The notes: a model not told the origin generated them from the sequence alone. Counted from the first letter of the stretch, positions 17,587 through 25,782 are shown. The stretch: 60,124 bases of DNA from Gemmataceae bacterium (GCA_009691845.1 SIAJ01000026.1:1-60124), one strand, 5' to 3'. Made by a program: numbers and translations.

Positions 17587-18501
17587 CTACACCGCGTAAT
17601 CCGCAAGGCCCCCGGAATCCGCGATGCCAAGGTTCTCGTAAATCCGCCGGGTCGCGTCGGACTTGTTCAGCGTGTAGAAGTGAATCCCACGGACGTTGTT
17701 GTGCAACAAGTCGCGGCACTGCTCCGTGGCCCAGTGGACGCCGACTTTCGCAACGGATTCGTCATCCCTACAACGGCCAATCGCACGCAATAATCCTGCT
17801 GGGATTCTCGCACCCAGCGCCAACTCTGCCATGCGAACCATGCCGGGCCGCGTCGCGATGGGCATGATTCCCGCAACGATCGGGATCTTGATTCCGGCCA
17901 AGTCACAGCGTTCGCGAAAATCGTAGAAGTCGCGGTTCTCGAAGAAGAGCTGAGTGCAAATGTAATCCGCCCCCGCGTCGACCTTGCGTTTCAGATGATC
18001 CATTTCCTTCAGTCGATTTGGTGTCCCCGGATGTCCTTCAGGGAACCCGGCCACACCGATGCCGAAACCGTTCGGCCCAGGCAGCTTCGCTCGACTGCGA
18101 ATGAACGCGACCAGGTCGGAAGCATACTGGAACGCGTCATTCTTGCGATCATAACCGACGAGGCCCTTCGGTGGATCGCCGCCAAGAGCCAGGATGTTGA
18201 ACACACCAGCCTCGGCATAGCGGTCGAGGATAGTTCCCAACTCCTCCCGCGAATGGCACACGCTTGTCAAATGCGAGACCGCCGTCAGCTTCGTCTCGCG
18301 AATGATCCGGACGACGAGATCGTGCGTTCGTTCCCGCGTTGAACCGCCGGCCCCATAGGTCACCGAGACAAACGCGGGCTTCAAAGCCTGCATGCTGGAA
18401 ATTGTCTGAAACAACTCCGCCGAGGCCTCGTCCGTCTTTGGCGGGAAGAACTCGAAGCTGATTGTGGTCGGGTGTTGCCGGAAGATGTCTTGAATGTGCA
18501 T
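17587..18501 (-). CDS. metF: Methylenetetrahydrofolate reductase
   Basis: This 304-residue FAD-dependent TIM-barrel enzyme reduces 5,10-methylene-THF to 5-methyl-THF, the methyl donor for methionine synthesis. TISFEFFPPKTDEASAELF near the N-terminus is the family signature and includes the catalytic Glu. FVSVTYGAGGSTRERTHDLV and HLTSVCHSREELGTIL follow, and FNILALGGDPPKG is the folate/FAD region. Length is typical of bacterial MetF. The ATG at 18501 gives a normal N-terminus. An inverted repeat abuts the stop codon. No SAM riboswitch or MetJ-like box is evident upstream. Confidence 0.96.
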   Translation of the reverse strand: MHIQDIFRQHPTTISFEFFPPKTDEASAELFQTISSMQALKPAFVSVTYGAGGSTRERTHDLVVRIIRETKLTAVSHLTSVCHSREELGTILDRYAEAGVFNILALGGDPPKGLVGYDRKNDAFQYASDLVAFIRSRAKLPGPNGFGIGVAGFPEGHPGTPNRLKEMDHLKRKVDAGADYICTQLFFENRDFYDFRERCDLAGIKIPIVAGIMPIATRPGMVRMAELALGARIPAGLLRAIGRCRDDESVAKVGVHWATEQCRDLLHNNVRGIHFYTLNKSDATRRIYENLGIADSGGLADYAV

Positions 18502-18586
18502 AGGTCGTGAAACTCGTGGCCGTTCGACTCAGGTTATGTGGGACGCAGTGTAATCGCGAGGGGTTCGGAAAAATTCAACGAACTAC

Positions 18587-18616
18587 TTGCACAGTCATAC
18601 CGAAGACTGCTATATA
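18587..18616 (+). promoter_or_regulatory. Candidate sigma70-type promoter for the DUF1559 gene
   Basis: TTGCAC (18587-18592) and TATATA (18611-18616) are separated by 18 bases, 49 bp before the chosen ATG at 18665. Spacing and sequence resemble a housekeeping promoter. Planctomycete promoter consensus is poorly defined, so this stays tentative. Confidence 0.4.
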
Positions 18617-18664
18617 AAACAACGTAATACTCGGTTGTTTTGGCATCTCCACAAGGCATGCAGC

Positions 18665-19690
18665 ATGGATTCGATCACTCGGTTTCGCTCGCGGTTGCCT
18701 TTCGCTCCGCTAAAGTGCGAGCGACTTGCCACGGATGAGAATGTTTACCAAGCCAGGGGAGCTTGTCTCACGCCCTTGCGCGGAGCGAAAGGCGACAATG
18801 CTTTCACACTCATCGAGTTGTTGGTCGTGATCGCCATTATCGCGATTCTAATCGGCCTGTTGCTGCCTGCGGTCCAGAAAGTCCGCGAGGCCGCGAATCG
18901 CATGAAGTGTTCGAACAACCTAAAACAGATCGGCTTGGCGATGCACAATCACCACGCGACCCACGACTGCTTCCCAGCCGGATACATGTCGGCATCTGCC
19001 ACGATCAACGGCGACGGCATGGGGCCGGGATGGGGTTGGGGGGCGGCCCTGCTGCCGTACCTGGAGCAAGATAACCTGCACCGCAAGATCGACTTCACTC
19101 GCGACATTGCCCACCCCGCTAACGCTGTGGCCCGGGTTCAAAAGCTCTCCGTTTTCCGCTGCCCATCCGACTCGCCGATAAGCGACGCGTTCACCGTCCG
19201 TTCCGATACCGGGAGCCCTATTTGTGACGTGGCCTTCGCTAATTATGTCGGCGTCGGTGGCACGTTCGAGGTGAGCGTCTATCCAGACACGGGCACCGGG
19301 GTCCTGTTCCGCAACATGCGCATTCGAGTGGCCGACATCACGGACGGTACGAGCAACACGATCATGGCCGGCGAACGGGCATGCAAGCAGTCGCCAATGA
19401 CTACATGGGTCGGGGCAGTCACCGGGGCGAGCGTACCGCCAACATTGAACCCCGCCTTCGAGAACGAGAAACCGCCAGTTCTGTGCTTGACGAACACAGG
19501 TGAGGCAGCCGAGAGACGCGTCCCGAACAACACGTTCGGCCACGTTGAGGACCTAAAGAGCCGTCATCCATCGGGCGTGAATATCCTTCTTGCCGACGGG
19601 TCGGTGCGAATGGTTCGCGACACGATCATGCCTCGGGACTGGGAGGCCCTGGGCACTCGAGCCGGCGGGGAAGTGATTGGCGATCACTGA
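18665..19690 (+). CDS. DUF1559 pilin-like protein with atypical N-terminus
   Basis: This 341-residue DUF1559 protein belongs to a family expanded in planctomycetes, with a type IV-pilin-like N-terminal helix and a large extracellular C-terminal domain. The prepilin segment [19 protein letters not shown] starts at residue 46, with Glu at position +5 after the expected cleavage. [20 protein letters not shown] and [13 protein letters not shown] near the C-terminus are family signatures. Normally only about 5-15 residues precede FTLIE; here about 45 do, and part of them is encoded by an inverted repeat ([19 protein letters not shown]). The ATG at 18665 is the first ATG after the candidate promoter. 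A TTG at 18587 is in frame but overlaps the -35 box. Whether the extended leader is processed is uncertain. Confidence 0.85.
   Translation: MDSITRFRSRLPFAPLKCERLATDENVYQARGACLTPLRGAKGDNAFTLIELLVVIAIIAILIGLLLPAVQKVREAANRMKCSNNLKQIGLAMHNHHATHDCFPAGYMSASATINGDGMGPGWGWGAALLPYLEQDNLHRKIDFTRDIAHPANAVARVQKLSVFRCPSDSPISDAFTVRSDTGSPICDVAFANYVGVGGTFEVSVYPDTGTGVLFRNMRIRVADITDGTSNTIMAGERACKQSPMTTWVGAVTGASVPPTLNPAFENEKPPVLCLTNTGEAAERRVPNNTFGHVEDLKSRHPSGVNILLADGSVRMVRDTIMPRDWEALGTRAGGEVIGDH
18697..18793. repeat. Inverted repeat inside the 5' end of the DUF1559 gene
   Basis: Perfect 14-bp arms GCCTTTCGCTCCGC (18697-18710) and GCGGAGCGAAAGGC (18780-18793) flank 69 bp. Weaker complementarity continues inward. 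The core TTCGCTCCGC is shared with the repeat at 17488-17585. It is read as codons of the DUF1559 leader. Confidence 0.7.
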
Positions 19691-19740
19691 ATGCCCATAT
19701 CAGCGGCGTGCTGTAAACTGCTAATGAGGTACTCGACATC

Positions 19741-19962
19741 ATGGCATGCCGTAGCGTGGTTCACTCCGACCCCGAAATCATGAGCGGTATCCCGGTTTTC
19801 AGGGGGACACGAGTACCAGCTAGCACTCTCCTGGACTACCTGGCCGCTGGGGACCCACTCGAGGAGTTTTTGGATCACTTCCCAACCGTCAGCCGTGAGC
19901 AGGCGGTTGCGTTTCTCCATGAAACAAAAGATCTGGTGGTCGCAAATGCGCATTCTTCTTGA
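19741..19962 (+). CDS. DUF433 protein, antitoxin-like
   Basis: This 73-residue DUF433 protein is a small winged-helix-like protein often found with a DUF5615 PIN-like partner in toxin-antitoxin-like pairs. HSDPEIMSGIPVFRGTRVPA and LLDYLAAGDPLEEFLDHFP are the family signature. The ATG at 19741 follows GAGG. Its 3' end overlaps the ATG of a DUF5615-like start by 17 bp, the usual arrangement of such pairs, but the partner is truncated here. If the pair was a toxin-antitoxin module, this antitoxin is now an orphan. Confidence 0.88.
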   Translation: MACRSVVHSDPEIMSGIPVFRGTRVPASTLLDYLAAGDPLEEFLDHFPTVSREQAVAFLHETKDLVVANAHSS

Positions 19963-20062
19963 TGAATGCGTTCCCCGTCCGCTTCCTCGCCATCGCACCG
20001 GGAGATGCAGTCGAGGTTGGACACTCTCCTTGAGTCATCGCTTTCTGGACATCAGGAGATAG
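19946..20062 (+). pseudogene. Truncated DUF5615 (PIN-like) partner remnant
   Basis: The first 13 codons read MRILLDECVPRPL, the hallmark N-terminus of DUF5615 proteins with their PIN-like acidic residues. The frame then loses family similarity and stops after 38 codons, against a usual length of about 110. The remaining bases overlap the 3' end of the APC permease on the other strand. The partner was probably lost by a deletion that brought the permease next to it. Confidence 0.7.
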
Positions 20063-21501
20063 ACAAACGCCCCAACCAGGATGAATCCAACGCCGGTCAT
20101 AGCCTCCGCTCGTTGCGAACTGAACATGTTGAATAACACCGCCGCGAGTGCCAGTACGTAGATCGCAGGCAGTACCGGGTAGAACGGGCAGCGGTAAGGC
20201 AGCTTGACGCTGGAAGTGGGAAATCGCCGGCGGAACACGAAGATCGATGCGACTGCCAGCGTCTCAAAACTCAATGCACCGAACATTGCGAAATCGGTTA
20301 TCACATCGAAGGGGGCCTTTCCCTCCGGAAGATTCAAGTCGAGAGTCACATCGCCCAGAGCAAATGTTGGCACTCGCGAAATCGTGAGGATTGCAACCAC
20401 GACCACCATAAGGATGGACCACCCGGCCAGGACCAGCTCGGCGAGAGCAGGCGTTTGATAGCGCGGATGCAATCGTGAGAGGGCGCGAGGAGCCAGGCCA
20501 TCCTGGCCCATGGCGAAGAGCAAGCGCGGACCGACGAGCAGATTACCGTTCAGTGATCCGAAGACCGAGATCATGATCGCCGTGGACGCGAACAGTAGTC
20601 CGACCGAACCCAGGACGCGAAGGCTAAACTCGCCGGCCACCGTGCGATTCTTAAGCCCGGCAATCTCACTCCCCGGAATGAGAAGGCAATAAGCAAGGTT
20701 CACGCTCAAATAGAGCAGGATCAAGATGCCGACGCCGCTTAAAAGAGCCAATGGGATGTTGCGCTGAGGATTTTTCACTTCCTCGGCCACCGGCGCGATG
20801 TTCATCCAGCCGTGATAGGCCCAGAAAACGCCGACTAGTGCGCCGCCGAACGCGGCCCAGTTCACGCCACCCCAGTCACTTGGCCAGATTGGATCGAGCC
20901 TGGCTGTCGAGGGACGGGCTTCCGGAGACGAGGCAAAGGCGTAGGCAATGAACGGAAGCAGTGCGATGCCGATCAGCGATAAGACTTTCACAGTCGTTAC
21001 AACGAGTTGAATTCCCGCGCCGAGTCGGGTGCCGCGCGCATTCACCAGAGCGAGCACGCCAATCACGATCGCGGTGACAGCCGTGCGTCCCCAATGCGAA
21101 AGAATCTCTACGTTCGGTCCGTCGAGGCGCAGCTGTTTCAAGATGTCGTGGAAGGATTCGGCGAAGATTGTGGCCAGAGCCGCGATCGATCCGGAACGGA
21201 TGATCCAGAATTCGACCCAGCCCCACAGAAACCCGGCCCAGCGACCATAAGCGTCGCGAAGGATCGCATAGTTCCCGCCCACTTTCCCGACGATCACCGC
21301 GACCTCGGCAAGTGCAAGCGCGCCGAGAATTGTGAGGAATCCGACAAGAACCCACGCGAACATCGCCAGCCCAAACTCCGGGACCGCTGTCGCTACGGGT
21401 GTGGCTTTCTTGAAGACGCCCGAACCGATGACGGTCCCGACGACGATGGCCGTGGCCGTGGTGTAGCCCAGGACGCGAGGTAGCTGGTTGCTTGGGTTCA
21501 T
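20035..21501 (-). CDS. APC-family amino acid permease
   Basis: This 488-residue transporter has about 12 hydrophobic helices and belongs to the amino acid-polyamine-organocation superfamily, LAT-like branch. TATAIVVGTVIGSGVFKKAT is the conserved first helix with the unwound G-S-G substrate site. LGALALAEVAVIVGKVGGNY matches helix 2, and FWAYHGWMNIAPVAEEVKNP with RNIPLALLSGVGILILLY matches helices 6-7. It may exchange or import amino acids; the substrate cannot be read from the sequence. The ATG at 21501 is supported by the conserved N-terminus. The 3' end overlaps the DUF5615 remnant by 28 bp on the opposite strand. Confidence 0.92.
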   Translation of the reverse strand: MNPSNQLPRVLGYTTATAIVVGTVIGSGVFKKATPVATAVPEFGLAMFAWVLVGFLTILGALALAEVAVIVGKVGGNYAILRDAYGRWAGFLWGWVEFWIIRSGSIAALATIFAESFHDILKQLRLDGPNVEILSHWGRTAVTAIVIGVLALVNARGTRLGAGIQLVVTTVKVLSLIGIALLPFIAYAFASSPEARPSTARLDPIWPSDWGGVNWAAFGGALVGVFWAYHGWMNIAPVAEEVKNPQRNIPLALLSGVGILILLYLSVNLAYCLLIPGSEIAGLKNRTVAGEFSLRVLGSVGLLFASTAIMISVFGSLNGNLLVGPRLLFAMGQDGLAPRALSRLHPRYQTPALAELVLAGWSILMVVVVAILTISRVPTFALGDVTLDLNLPEGKAPFDVITDFAMFGALSFETLAVASIFVFRRRFPTSSVKLPYRCPFYPVLPAIYVLALAAVLFNMFSSQRAEAMTGVGFILVGAFVYLLMSRKR

Positions 21502-21645
21502 GGGCAGCTAATGTAACGCATTCGCCGCGGGAAAGACAGATCGAGGTTTGTGACAAAGGAAGTAGCGGCTCGCCCCTTCCGTTTGGGCGGTTTGTATGTT
21601 AAAACATGTGGATGGTGTTTGGGCTCGCCGGACGAGAGGTCGGGA

Positions 21646-22581
21646 ATGGGCATCTACGACCGCGACTATTATCGCGAGGACACTCGGTGGTCGAACCCAT
21701 TCGCCCGCTCGAAGGGGACGATCTTCCTCGTTCTCTTGTATGCCTTCACCTTTGTCGCTCAGGTCGCGAACCGGGTTGATGCCCGTGAAAAAATTGGCGA
21801 GGACCCGCTCACCCCGAACATGCAACTCGACGTCAAGAAGACACTTGCTGGCGAGGCTTGGCGGGTCGGTAGTTATGCACTCCTTCATCAATCCGAGCCC
21901 ATTTTCCACGTCGTGTTTACATGTGTGTTCTTGATCTGGATCGGCCACCAGGTTGAGGACCTCTACGGTACCAAAGAGTATCTCTGCTTCTACGTCTTCA
22001 CGAGTTTGCTGGGTGGCATTGCCTACACGAGTGTCGGTGCCTTCGCCGAAAATACACCTCATTTGATTGGCCCCTCTGGTGCGGTGACGGCCGTCCTGAT
22101 CTTGTTTGCACTCCACTACCCGCATTGGCGGATGCTCTTTTTCCCGATCTGGATCGTGGTTGCGTTCCATGTCTTTGTGGACATCGCTGGGATAGCAAGC
22201 GGACAGGCCAGTCCGGCGAAGACCTCCGTCCATTTGGCTGGTGCCAGCTTCGCATTTCTGTACCATTCGTACTCTTTGCGTGTATCGCATTGGTTGCTGG
22301 GCAGCCGCAATTCCGGAAGTTCTACTCGACGAGCCTCGCAGCCCCGCTTGCGCGTCCGGCAGCCCGCTCTCGAACCGGAACCCGCCACGGCGAACACGGC
22401 AAGCGTTGGCTCGCCGCGTGTCCTTGCCCCAGACCAAGTGGTCAACGAGCATTTGGAAGCGAAGCTGGACGAGGTACTCGAAAAGGTACAGAAGCACGGC
22501 AAAGACAGCCTGACGGAAGGCGAACGCGAGATCTTGCTGCGTGCCAGCGAAATTTACAGAAAACGTCGGCAATCCAACTGA
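21646..22581 (+). CDS. Rhomboid-family intramembrane serine protease
   Basis: This 311-residue membrane protein has the rhomboid fold. The catalytic Ser is in GPSGAV (Ser144) and the catalytic His in VHLAG (His196), at normal spacing. Helices include TIFLVLLYAFTFVAQVA, VVFTCVFLIWIGHQVEDLYG and YVFTSLLGGIAYT. Residues ~225-311 form a cytoplasmic tail rich in Arg, Pro and Ala that ends in a charged helix (EHLEAKLDEVLEKVQKHGKD). The start at 21646 is chosen for GAGAGG upstream and because the longer frame from 21550 is not membrane-protein-like. FmdB follows after 13 bp, so the two are likely cotranscribed. Substrates unknown. Confidence 0.88.
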   Translation: MGIYDRDYYREDTRWSNPFARSKGTIFLVLLYAFTFVAQVANRVDAREKIGEDPLTPNMQLDVKKTLAGEAWRVGSYALLHQSEPIFHVVFTCVFLIWIGHQVEDLYGTKEYLCFYVFTSLLGGIAYTSVGAFAENTPHLIGPSGAVTAVLILFALHYPHWRMLFFPIWIVVAFHVFVDIAGIASGQASPAKTSVHLAGASFAFLYHSYSLRVSHWLLGSRNSGSSTRRASQPRLRVRQPALEPEPATANTASVGSPRVLAPDQVVNEHLEAKLDEVLEKVQKHGKDSLTEGEREILLRASEIYRKRRQSN

Positions 22582-22594
22582 AGGTTTCTTCCGA

Positions 22595-22816
22595 ATGCCA
22601 ATTTACGATTATGCCTGCGACGATTGCGGAACGAAGTTCGAGAAGCTCATTCGCAAGGAAGCGGAAGCCGCAAACCTGGATTGTCCCAGGTGCGGTGGGC
22701 TACACATCAATCGTGAGCTGAGTTTGCCGGCCGCCCCGTTGAGCAGCCAGCAATCGATGCCTACGACTTGTGGCGTAGGTCCGTCATGCGGGGCGTCGTG
22801 GTGCCAACGGAAATGA
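22595..22816 (+). CDS. FmdB-family zinc-ribbon protein
   Basis: This 73-residue protein starts MPIYDYACDDCGTKFEKLI, the FmdB/CxxC zinc-ribbon signature (PIYEYxCxxCG). C8/C11 and C30/C33 are the metal ligands. Three more Cys (59, 65, 70) lie in the tail. FmdB proteins were once called regulators of formamidase or methanol-dehydrogenase genes, but their function is not settled. It lies 13 bp after the rhomboid gene, and its stop codon lies inside the arm of a bidirectional terminator. Confidence 0.9.
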   Translation: MPIYDYACDDCGTKFEKLIRKEAEAANLDCPRCGGLHINRELSLPAAPLSSQQSMPTTCGVGPSCGASWCQRK

Positions 22817-22858
22817 CTGAAGGCCCAGCCACGGCCGTCGCTGGGCCTTCGGTCATTT
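22811..22858. terminator. Bidirectional terminator between fmdB-like gene and sulfatase
   Basis: GAAGGCCCAGC (22819-22829) pairs with GCTGGGCCTTC (22840-22850), and flanking AAATGAC/GTCATTT extends the stem. The left arm contains the stop of the FmdB gene and the right arm overlaps the stop of the convergent sulfatase. Flanking A and T tracts suit termination in both directions. Confidence 0.8.
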
Positions 22859-24085
22859 CCAATCATCCTCAATCCGCTTCGCCAATCGTTTCGCCTCGAT
22901 TGGCTTTTCTGCAGCCAGGTTCTTCTTCTCGTGCGGATCATCTTTCAGGTTGAACAACTCCGGTTTCGCTTCGTTCTTCAATGGTACGATCAGTTTCCAG
23001 TCGCCTTCGCGGACCCAGCGGTGCGTCAGATTGGCTCGCGGGTCTTCGAGTTTGACTGCCGTGTGAACATAAATTTCGCCGAAGACTGCGTCGCGTTTCA
23101 GGGGCCCCTTCCCACTGGCAACATCGAGCAGGCTGACCCCAGACATCGTTTTTGGAACTTGGGCACCGACGGCCGACAGGACCGTGGGTGCCAAGTCCAC
23201 GGTCGACGTTAGATCAGCGTATTTGCCAGCATTTGTCGTCCCGGGCCAATGCACGATCATCGGCGTTCGCACTCCAGCATCGTACGCTGTGTTCTTCGAT
23301 CGCGTGGCAAACTGATCCCCTTTCGCCGGCGGCCCGACGGACTGCACCCAACCGTTATCGACGACAAACAGGATGAGCAGGTTCTTCCGCAGGCCTCGCT
23401 TGTCCAAGCCCGCAAGTACCACGCCAACGGTTTCGTCCGTCCATTCGCACATGGCCATGTACTTCGCCAAACGCGGGTCACGGCCTGCCTTCGCATATTT
23501 CTTCGCCAGGCGTTCTGGTGGATCGTGCGGTTGGTGAGGCATCATTGGTGCGTACCACACGAACCACGGCTTCGACGCCTTGTCAACGAACTCGAAGATC
23601 GGGTCGAGAGTCTTCCTCCCAATGGACAGGCCCTCTTCACCATGTCGGCCCTTCGTGGTCATGCCGGCCGTGAAGCCGCCGTTGGTGTGATGACCCTCCC
23701 AGAACTTGCCGGTCTGAAAGCTCTCATAGCCAGCCGCTTGCAAGAGACGCGGAAGGGCCGGACTCTCTTTTATGAACGGCAACATCGCATCGCGTGCCAC
23801 GCCCTCTGGAGGATCGTTGCAGCAGATGCGGTGTTGATGGGCAAACTGACCGGTGAGGATCGACGCCAGGCTCGCCCGGCAGAGCGACGTTGGTGTGTAA
23901 CCGTTCGGGAAGAGTGCCCCTTCTTTTGCGAGCCGATCGAGGTGCGGCGTCTGAATATCGGGGTGGCCCATGAATCCAAAATCGGTCCAGCCCCAGTCAT
24001 CGCCAACGATCATCAGGACATTCGGCTTGTCCGCGGCTGTCGCCGGCGGAAGAAGTAGGAAGATGGCAAGTAAGGAAAATCGCAT
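22853..24085 (-). CDS. Sulfatase (type I, formylglycine-type)
   Basis: This 410-residue exported enzyme of the alkaline-phosphatase superfamily cleaves sulfate esters after Cys-to-formylglycine conversion. The signal peptide is MRFSLLAIFLLLPPATAA. NVLMIVGDDWGWTDFGFMGH gives the Ca-binding Asp29/Asp30, and SLCRASLASILTG holds the modifiable Cys69. The fifth residue of the motif is Leu73, where the textbook C-x-(P/A)-x-R has Arg. CRxSL variants occur in planctomycete sulfatases, so activity is still plausible. KPWFVWYAPMMPHQPHDPP and FVVDNGW are further family motifs. Divergent from the SMP-30-like gene by 76 bp. Likely acts on algal or host sulfated polysaccharides; the substrate is not known. 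Confidence 0.93.
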   Translation of the reverse strand: MRFSLLAIFLLLPPATAADKPNVLMIVGDDWGWTDFGFMGHPDIQTPHLDRLAKEGALFPNGYTPTSLCRASLASILTGQFAHQHRICCNDPPEGVARDAMLPFIKESPALPRLLQAAGYESFQTGKFWEGHHTNGGFTAGMTTKGRHGEEGLSIGRKTLDPIFEFVDKASKPWFVWYAPMMPHQPHDPPERLAKKYAKAGRDPRLAKYMAMCEWTDETVGVVLAGLDKRGLRKNLLILFVVDNGWVQSVGPPAKGDQFATRSKNTAYDAGVRTPMIVHWPGTTNAGKYADLTSTVDLAPTVLSAVGAQVPKTMSGVSLLDVASGKGPLKRDAVFGEIYVHTAVKLEDPRANLTHRWVREGDWKLIVPLKNEAKPELFNLKDDPHEKKNLAAEKPIEAKRLAKRIEDDWK

Positions 24086-24161
24086 GAATCAGGCCTCGCT
24101 GGGTATCGCGGGCTTTATAGGATTTTCATTCACTTCTTTCCCTCAATTGTAGTTCACAATC

Positions 24162-25036
24162 ATGATTCGCAGTTTCTTGCTAATGGTCGCGCTCGGGACA
24201 GCGGGCTTGGCGGCTGATGCCACGAAGGTAGTTCCCGTCTGGACGATCACGGAAGGCCTGCAACTTCCGGAATGCGCCTGTTACGACGTGACGACCAAGA
24301 AACTCTACGTGTCGAACGTGGCCACGGACGCAGTTGCGAAAGACGGCAAGGGATTCATCAGCACGGTTGGCCTCAACGGCAAGGTCGAGAATCTCAAATG
24401 GGTTGCAGGCCTGAATTCGCCAAAGGGAATCCACATCTTCGAGAACATACTCTGGGTTTCGTGCGTGGATGAACTCGTCGGCATAGACATCAAGAAAGCA
24501 GCGGTTGTAAAGCGAATCGCGCCGAAAGGGGCCAAGTTCCTGAACGATGTGGCCGTCGATTCGAAAGGGACCGTTTACGTCTCCGATATGCTCGGAAACA
24601 CAATCTTCAGCTACGATGGCAAGGAAACGAAGGTGTTTGCCGACGGCGAAGATTTGGAGTGGCCCAACGGCCTGCTCGTGGATGGCGATCGCATTCTCGT
24701 CGGCGGCTGGGGCAAGCCGAGCGAAGACTTTTCGACGAAGGTGCCGGGCCGACTGTTCTCCCTCGACCTCAAGACCAAGAAGAAAACCCTGATCACGGAA
24801 AAGCCGACGGGCAACCTCGACGGCATCGAACTCGATGGGAGGGGGGGGGCTACATCGTGACGGATTGGATGGCGGGCAAAGTTTTTCACATCGACAAGGC
24901 AGGCACGGTGAAGACGATTCTCGAAGGATTTATGGGCGCGGCTGACCACGCGTTCTTGGCCGACAAAACGCTTTTGATTCTGCCTCGAATGAAGGAAAAC
25001 GTGCTAACGGCTTACGACTTGAGCAAGATCCGGTAG
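24162..25036 (+). pseudogene. SMP-30/gluconolactonase-like protein, frameshifted at a G9 tract
   Basis: The gene codes for a signal peptide (MIRSFLLMVALGTAGLAA) and a six-bladed propeller-like protein with SPKGIHIFENILWVSC, FLNDVAVDSKGTVYVSDMLG and LEWPNGLLVDGDRILVGGWG, typical of SMP-30/LRE-like lactonases. At the nine-G run 24841-24849 the frame ends in GGATS and a stop at 24860. The other frame continues perfectly as GGYIVTDWMAGKVFHIDKAG to the stop at 25036. A G7 or G10 tract would give one intact protein of about 290 residues. Either the gene is inactivated or phase-variable, or the tract was misread. Function without the shift: hydrolysis or binding of a small molecule, undefined. Confidence 0.85.
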
Positions 25037-25083
25037 TCTTGCGATTCGCGGCTGGCCATTTCACAAGTCCCTGGGCAGTTCTC

Positions 25084-25153
25084 GGGAGGGCGAGGCTCCT
25101 GCCGAGCCGGAGAAACGCTCCCCTTCACGGCTCGGCAGGAGCCTCGCCCTCCC
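25084..25153. repeat. Perfect 25-bp inverted repeat (REP/MITE-like)
   Basis: The arms 25084-25108 and 25129-25153 are perfect inverted copies (GGGAGGGCGAGGCTCCTGCC at the left end) with a 20-bp loop. They lie in the 167-bp gap between the stops of the SMP-30-like gene and the convergent TIGR03066 gene. It would form a very stable hairpin in both strands and could end transcription from both sides. The sequence type looks like a dispersed palindromic element. Confidence 0.9.
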
Positions 25154-25203
25154 AAGCCACCGGCCTTACTACGCACTCGTCAGAATGCGACGAACATGAG
25201 ATT

Positions 25204-25560
25204 CTACCGCTGTAATTCCTCAAGCTTCTTGTTCTTGTCCTCGGTGATCAGAATCGTCTCCGTCAATTTCTTGATCGTTCGCGTCTCGACCCGTTCCTTG
25301 CCGTCGTGGTTTAGCTTCATGATGAGCTGAGTGCCGGTCAGGGTGTAAGTCCCTGTAATCTCACGTGCTTTGCCCTCGACGGCAAATGTCAGCGTAACTT
25401 TGCCATCGTTGGCGAACATGAATTTTGTGCCGGGAGGAGCCTCCTCCGATTTGATCACTTTCCATTCTTTGCCGCCGGCGAGCAGAGCCTTGTCCTGAGC
25501 GAACGAGATGGTCGGACCAAAGAGCATCAGACTCGCAATCAACGGATTCGTGTAGCGCAT
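25204..25560 (-). CDS. TIGR03066-family secreted protein (paralogue 1)
   Basis: This 118-residue protein has the signal peptide MRYTNPLIASLMLFGPTISFA and one small beta-rich domain with EWKVIKSEEAPPGTKFMFAN, DGKVTLTFAVEGKAREITGT and YTLTGTQLIMKL. These match the Gemmata paralogous family TIGR03066, whose lipocalin-like shape is assumed. Function unknown. A second member lies upstream on the same strand and is 12 residues longer. The convergent SMP-30-like gene ends past a large hairpin. Confidence 0.75.
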   Translation of the reverse strand: MRYTNPLIASLMLFGPTISFAQDKALLAGGKEWKVIKSEEAPPGTKFMFANDGKVTLTFAVEGKAREITGTYTLTGTQLIMKLNHDGKERVETRTIKKLTETILITEDKNKKLEELQR

Positions 25561-25651
25561 GGCATTCCTTCGCGTTTGCGAAAACTCAACCCCTGTGGGG
25601 AGATGCTAATTCAGAAGCCGCTCCCGGATCAAGTGGAGTTTTTCAGAAGTG

Positions 25652-25714
25652 TCCGATACTTCTTGCATTGCACACGCGAGAACTGCATCGGATTTTTAGT
25701 GTGTGCAATGCAAG
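25652..25714. repeat. Perfect 14-bp inverted repeat with possible pseudoknot
   Basis: CTTGCATTGCACAC (25662-25675) and GTGTGCAATGCAAG (25701-25714) form perfect arms around a 25-base loop. TCCGAT (25652-25657) is complementary to ATCGGA (25687-25692) in the loop. It sits between the two TIGR03066 genes, downstream of the longer one, and could be its terminator or a structured RNA. The T-run on the minus strand is poor. Confidence 0.75.
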
Positions 25715-25782
25715 CAGCGAAAACCAAACGAAGTTGGAGCGCTGTCTTTCAACCTCGTGACGTCGATTGGCCCACGAAGAAC

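Noticed and set aside
18587..18664. TTG start at 18587 for the DUF1559 gene
   Set aside because: It overlaps the -35 box of the candidate promoter and lacks a ribosome-binding site; ATG at 18665 is simpler.
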